From Flavobacteriales bacterium (GTDB lineage: Bacteria > Bacteroidota > Bacteroidia > Flavobacteriales_F > PHOS-HE28), in assembly GCA_020854015.1 (NCBI GenBank), contig JADZGG010000438.1:1-8274 (forward strand): DNA of 8,274 nt. The letters run 5' to 3'. The notes below the pieces were generated by a model that saw nothing but the letters and a program-made list of their open reading frames with translations, was not told the DNA's origin and searched no databases. The position numbers and the translations under genes were made by a program. This document shows positions 6,029 to 8,274 of this stretch, one piece after another. How positions within the stretch are numbered: position 1 is the first letter of the stretch; each line of letters starts with the position of its first letter.

Positions 6029-7171
6029 TCACACACGTCGCCCTTTCCACTTCGGCCGCACGAACAACGAGGCGATCGCGATCATCGGTGCATACATGGT
6101 GAAGGCGATAAGCCCCACTACGGAACGCAGGGATCCAGAGTGATCACCAAGCCAGTGCTTCACATCGGTCGTGAGACCGATCACCGGGATCAGCCAGGCA
6201 CACCAGGCCCCGGTCATCAACGCCCAAATGAAGAACCAGCCCTGACCAACACGCACTTCGGTGGCAAGCACGAACGACGAAGCGAACAGGATCCAAGGAA
6301 GCACCATGCCGAGACCGGCCAGCAACTTCCCAGTGCCGTCGCGTACACCGCGCATCTTCCCTGCCCAACGCAGTCGTTGCTTTACAGCGCTGCTGAGATC
6401 GCGCTCGGCTTCCACGGTCACCATGGCGTCCTCGTCTAGTAGAAACCCGATCGGACGTTGGTCCCTGCGCATGCGTTGCACAAGGAAAACATCATCTCCG
6501 CTGGCCCATCGATCACCGGTATAGCCACCAACAGCCTCGAACGCCGCCTTGCGGAAAGCCAGATTCGCACCGTTCGCGATCAGCGACCGCCCTTCATCCC
6601 ACAGCCCGAACGCTGCACCCAACAAAGCGGCCTGCTCCTCCTGTTGCATCGCACTCACGAAGCCTTCACCGATGGTCCGCACCGGAAGCAGCAATAGGTC
6701 CCAACCACCCGACCGGAACGCCTGCTCGACCTTCCTGATCCGGCCTGGACCGCATCGGGCGTCAGCATCCGTCAGCAACACAACAGCACCGGCGGCCACC
6801 TTCACGCCGGCCATGATGGCGGCTTTCTTCCCCTGCCCATCGCCCAAACGGACCAGTTGCAGCTGCGGCCAACGCACGGCCATCCGTTCCACGATGCGTG
6901 CCGTATCATCGGCACTATGGTCATCCACCACGACCACCTGCACCAGCTCGCGCGGATGATCCTGCGCATAAAGGTCCTGGAGCAAGGGCGTGAGCGTCGA
7001 TCCAGCATCGCGGGCCGCAACCAGCACCGTGATCAACTGGGACGAACCTTGATCTGGCCTGAGCAGAGAGCTGCACGCGCGAACGAAGGCCTTGCGCCAA
7101 CCATCCACCCGCAAGGCCTGAGCGAAAGCCAGCGCGAACGCGACAAGTGCAAGGAGCGTCCAGGAGGTCAT
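6029..7171 (-). CDS. Membrane-anchored family 2 glycosyltransferase
   Basis: Inverting GT-A fold glycosyltransferase (GT2) predicted to transfer a sugar from a nucleotide donor at the inner face of the cytoplasmic membrane. The 380-residue protein has an N-terminal membrane helix (about 3-20) and a catalytic domain with all expected motifs: VVVDDHSADDT (80-90), the LLTDADA metal/nucleotide site (132-138), NGANLAFRK acceptor region (200-208), SGDDVF with the likely base (224-229), and QRLRWAGK (265-272), the QxxRW-type motif. Two or three C-terminal membrane segments follow (about 285-305, 311-333, 350-372). The ATG at 7169-7171 overlaps the stop of the flippase gene by four bases (ATGA), which implies translational coupling. 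The frame is open farther upstream to 7666, but that stretch runs antiparallel in information to the flippase gene and looks meaningless. Product could be a polyprenyl-phosphate sugar or a membrane-lipid glycoside; the sequence does not decide. Confidence 0.9.
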   Translation of the reverse strand: MTSWTLLALVAFALAFAQALRVDGWRKAFVRACSSLLRPDQGSSQLITVLVAARDAGSTLTPLLQDLYAQDHPRELVQVVVVDDHSADDTARIVERMAVRWPQLQLVRLGDGQGKKAAIMAGVKVAAGAVVLLTDADARCGPGRIRKVEQAFRSGGWDLLLLPVRTIGEGFVSAMQQEEQAALLGAAFGLWDEGRSLIANGANLAFRKAAFEAVGGYTGDRWASGDDVFLVQRMRRDQRPIGFLLDEDAMVTVEAERDLSSAVKQRLRWAGKMRGVRDGTGKLLAGLGMVLPWILFASSFVLATEVRVGQGWFFIWALMTGAWCAWLIPVIGLTTDVKHWLGDHSGSLRSVVGLIAFTMYAPMIAIASLFVRPKWKGRRV

Positions 7172-8139
7172 GCGGCGGATGAACGTGAACGACCGAGAAG
7201 CAGAAGCACACTGCCCAAAAGGGCAGGCAACAGCACGTTCAACGACCACAAGAGCGATGTGGCCGCGACCACGGTCAACGGAGCACCACCCAGCGGTTGC
7301 AGCAACGCCAAGGCCACGCCACCGCGCACACCCAGTTCCGTGAGCATGAAGGTGGGCACCAGGGTGGTCAGCAAAAAGATGACCGGCACAGCGAGTACCA
7401 TGTGCAGGAGCGGCACATCGGTACCGAGCAACACGAGTAGCGCGACGAACTGCGCCGTAAAGACCATGTACCGCACCCCGCTCAATGCAAGAGTGGTGAG
7501 CAGAGCCGAACGCGGAAGCTCGGAAAGCACCCGAAAATGGTGATCGAATCGCCGAAGGAACGGTACGAGGTCCAATGTGTGACGGAGAAGTTGCGGGAAC
7601 AGGAACAGCACGGCGGCCACCAAAGTGAACAAAGCAACTACGACCGCAACTGCGCCCAAGGGCCACCCGGTCCGCACTGGCAGCGGGAGTTCCAGCATGA
7701 CCATGAACAGCAGGCCGAGCGAACCCAAAACGAAGGTGACGAGCACTTGCGAGAGGTTCCCGAGCACGGTGAGCGACGCCCCCGCGATGCGTTGTTCAGG
7801 CCGGAGGTAGAGCACGCGACCAACAAATTCGCCGGTGCGATTGGGCGTCACCAGGCTCACGCTGCATCCTGCCAGCGTGGCGGCCACTGCTTTCAGCACG
7901 GAGATATGTTCCAACGGCTTTACCAAGAAGCGCCATTTGAACGCCTCAAGTCCCCAGTTCACAACCATCAGCAACGCAACGATGAGCAAGCCGGAAGCCG
8001 ATGATCCGCTGAGCAGCCCGCCGCTGGCCACCAAGGCACGCAGGGTGCTACTTTCGTCCAGGCGCAGTTGCGCTACCAAGTAGACGCATGCCCAGGCGAA
8101 GATCCCCAGACGGAACAACAGGAGCAGCGTTCTTTGCAC
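7168..8139 (-). CDS. Flippase-like membrane protein (LPG_synthase_TM / UPF0104 family)
   Basis: Polytopic inner-membrane protein of the family whose founder part is the transmembrane domain of lysylphosphatidylglycerol synthase MprF. It has 323 residues from the chosen start, with about seven or eight hydrophobic segments. Family motifs are clear: NWGLEAFKWRFL (61-72), SLVTPNRTGEFVGRVLYL (95-112), LGNLSQVLVTFVLG (126-139) and TELGVRGGVAL (267-277). There is no soluble aminoacyltransferase domain, so it is not a full MprF; a role in moving or handling lipid-linked substrates is inferred. The start is uncertain. An ATG at 8205 and a GTG at 8229 are in frame but overlap ruvC and would lie upstream of the predicted transcript start near 8166. 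GTG at 8137-8139 gives MQRTLLLLFRLGIFAWACVY, a typical family beginning. Its stop overlaps the glycosyltransferase start, making a two-gene operon. Confidence 0.85.
   Translation of the reverse strand: MQRTLLLLFRLGIFAWACVYLVAQLRLDESSTLRALVASGGLLSGSSASGLLIVALLMVVNWGLEAFKWRFLVKPLEHISVLKAVAATLAGCSVSLVTPNRTGEFVGRVLYLRPEQRIAGASLTVLGNLSQVLVTFVLGSLGLLFMVMLELPLPVRTGWPLGAVAVVVALFTLVAAVLFLFPQLLRHTLDLVPFLRRFDHHFRVLSELPRSALLTTLALSGVRYMVFTAQFVALLVLLGTDVPLLHMVLAVPVIFLLTTLVPTFMLTELGVRGGVALALLQPLGGAPLTVVAATSLLWSLNVLLPALLGSVLLLLGRSRSSAA
8049..8056 (+). promoter_or_regulatory. Possible -7 box for ruvC inside the flippase gene
   Basis: TACTTTCG on the plus strand is one mismatch from TAnnTTTG. It lies 105 bases before the ruvC ATG, within the flippase coding region. 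Because fewer than 25 bases separate the two divergent start codons, the ruvC promoter has to lie inside the flippase gene, and this is the best match to the consensus. A weaker candidate is GTTCTTTG at 8129-8136, closer to the start. Confidence 0.22.
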
Positions 8140-8161
8140 GGTAGCGTGGGCGTTCCCCGCA

Positions 8162-8274
8162 ATGGAGACGATCAAAAGTAGACCGGTGGCCTCAGAGCGG
8201 ATCATCTTGGGTATCGATCCGGGTACCACCGTGATGGGCTACGGCATCTTGATCGAGCAGGAGCGCACCATCCG
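8162..8274 (+). CDS. ruvC: Holliday junction resolvase RuvC (N-terminus only)
   Basis: Endonuclease that cuts Holliday junctions together with RuvAB branch migration in recombinational repair. Only about 37 codons are in the window before the right edge. The translation ERIILGIDPGTTVMGYGIL (from codon 12) is the RuvC N-terminal signature. The Asp in LGIDPG is the first of the four acidic catalytic residues. ATG at 8162 gives METIKSRPVASERIILG; GTG at 8186 is an in-frame alternative that would start VASERIILG. I prefer ATG, although homologues often have only a few residues before the ILGIDPG motif. The gene diverges from the flippase gene. The rest of the gene lies outside the window. Confidence 0.92.
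   Translation, partial: METIKSRPVASERIILGIDPGTTVMGYGILIEQERTI
8173..8180 (-). promoter_or_regulatory. -7 promoter box for the flippase-glycosyltransferase operon
   Basis: The minus strand reads TACTTTTG, a perfect match to TAnnTTTG. Transcription would begin near 8166, leaving about 27 bases before GTG at 8139. This supports the short flippase start and excludes the in-frame starts at 8205 and 8229. The box lies within codons 4-7 of ruvC if ruvC begins at 8162. No -33 TTG is evident. Confidence 0.5.

Noticed and set aside
7172..7666. Upstream extension of the glycosyltransferase frame by 165 codons
   Set aside because: This stretch is out of frame with the flippase gene on the same strand and encodes no recognisable domain. 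The ATGA overlap at 7168-7171 marks the natural start.
7168..8139. Calling the flippase-like protein MprF (lysylphosphatidylglycerol synthase)
   Set aside because: The C-terminal aminoacyltransferase domain is absent, so only the membrane-domain family can be assigned.
1..8274. Mobile elements, CRISPR arrays, toxin-antitoxin pairs or defence genes
   Set aside because: No transposase, integrase, direct-repeat array, terminal repeats or compact two-gene toxin module was seen. The tRNA-Leu shows no duplicated 3' end in the window that would mark an integration site.

Overview
The window looks like ordinary chromosome from a member of the Bacteroidota, most likely a high-GC Flavobacteriales-type lineage. 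The sequence evidence is a secreted CotH protein with a type IX secretion (T9SS) C-terminal tail, a DUF3127 protein (a family I know only from Bacteroidetes), a ClpP and trigger factor of Bacteroidetes type, and perfect or near copies of the Bacteroidetes -7 promoter box (TAnnTTTG) in front of transcription units. Shine-Dalgarno sequences are weak or absent, as expected for the phylum. I see no insertion sequence, phage gene, CRISPR array or other sign of recent transfer. Gene density is high and no gap between genes exceeds about 220 bases.

Layout. (1) Positions 1-2390, minus strand: tRNA-Leu(UAG), then tig (trigger factor), then clpP (cut by the window edge). This is a protein folding and quality-control block. 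(2) Positions 2391-2518: a short divergent control region with a promoter box on each strand. (3) Positions 2519-6017, plus strand: a long-form flavin reductase-family protein, a small DUF3127 protein with an SSB-like acidic tip, and a 689-residue exported protein with a P-domain, a CotH kinase domain and a T9SS tail. (4) Positions 6018-6028: an 11-base convergent junction, with a hairpin over the CotH-gene stop codon. (5) Positions 6029-8139, minus strand: a flippase-like (LPG_synthase_TM) membrane protein whose stop overlaps the start of a membrane GT2 glycosyltransferase (ATGA overlap), a two-gene cell-envelope operon. (6) From 8162 to the right edge, plus strand: the N-terminus of ruvC, head to head with the flippase gene.

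How the genes work together. Trigger factor and ClpP act at opposite ends of protein fate (nascent-chain folding and degradation) and are linked as in many bacteria. The flippase-like protein and glycosyltransferase probably act on the same lipid-linked or membrane glycan, which cannot be identified from sequence. The three plus-strand genes share an orientation but no obvious pathway.

I found no clearly new multi-gene system. The most interesting points are the DUF3127 protein with an SSB-type tail, the unusual P-domain/CotH/T9SS architecture, and a flippase promoter box that lies inside the first codons of ruvC and decides the flippase start.
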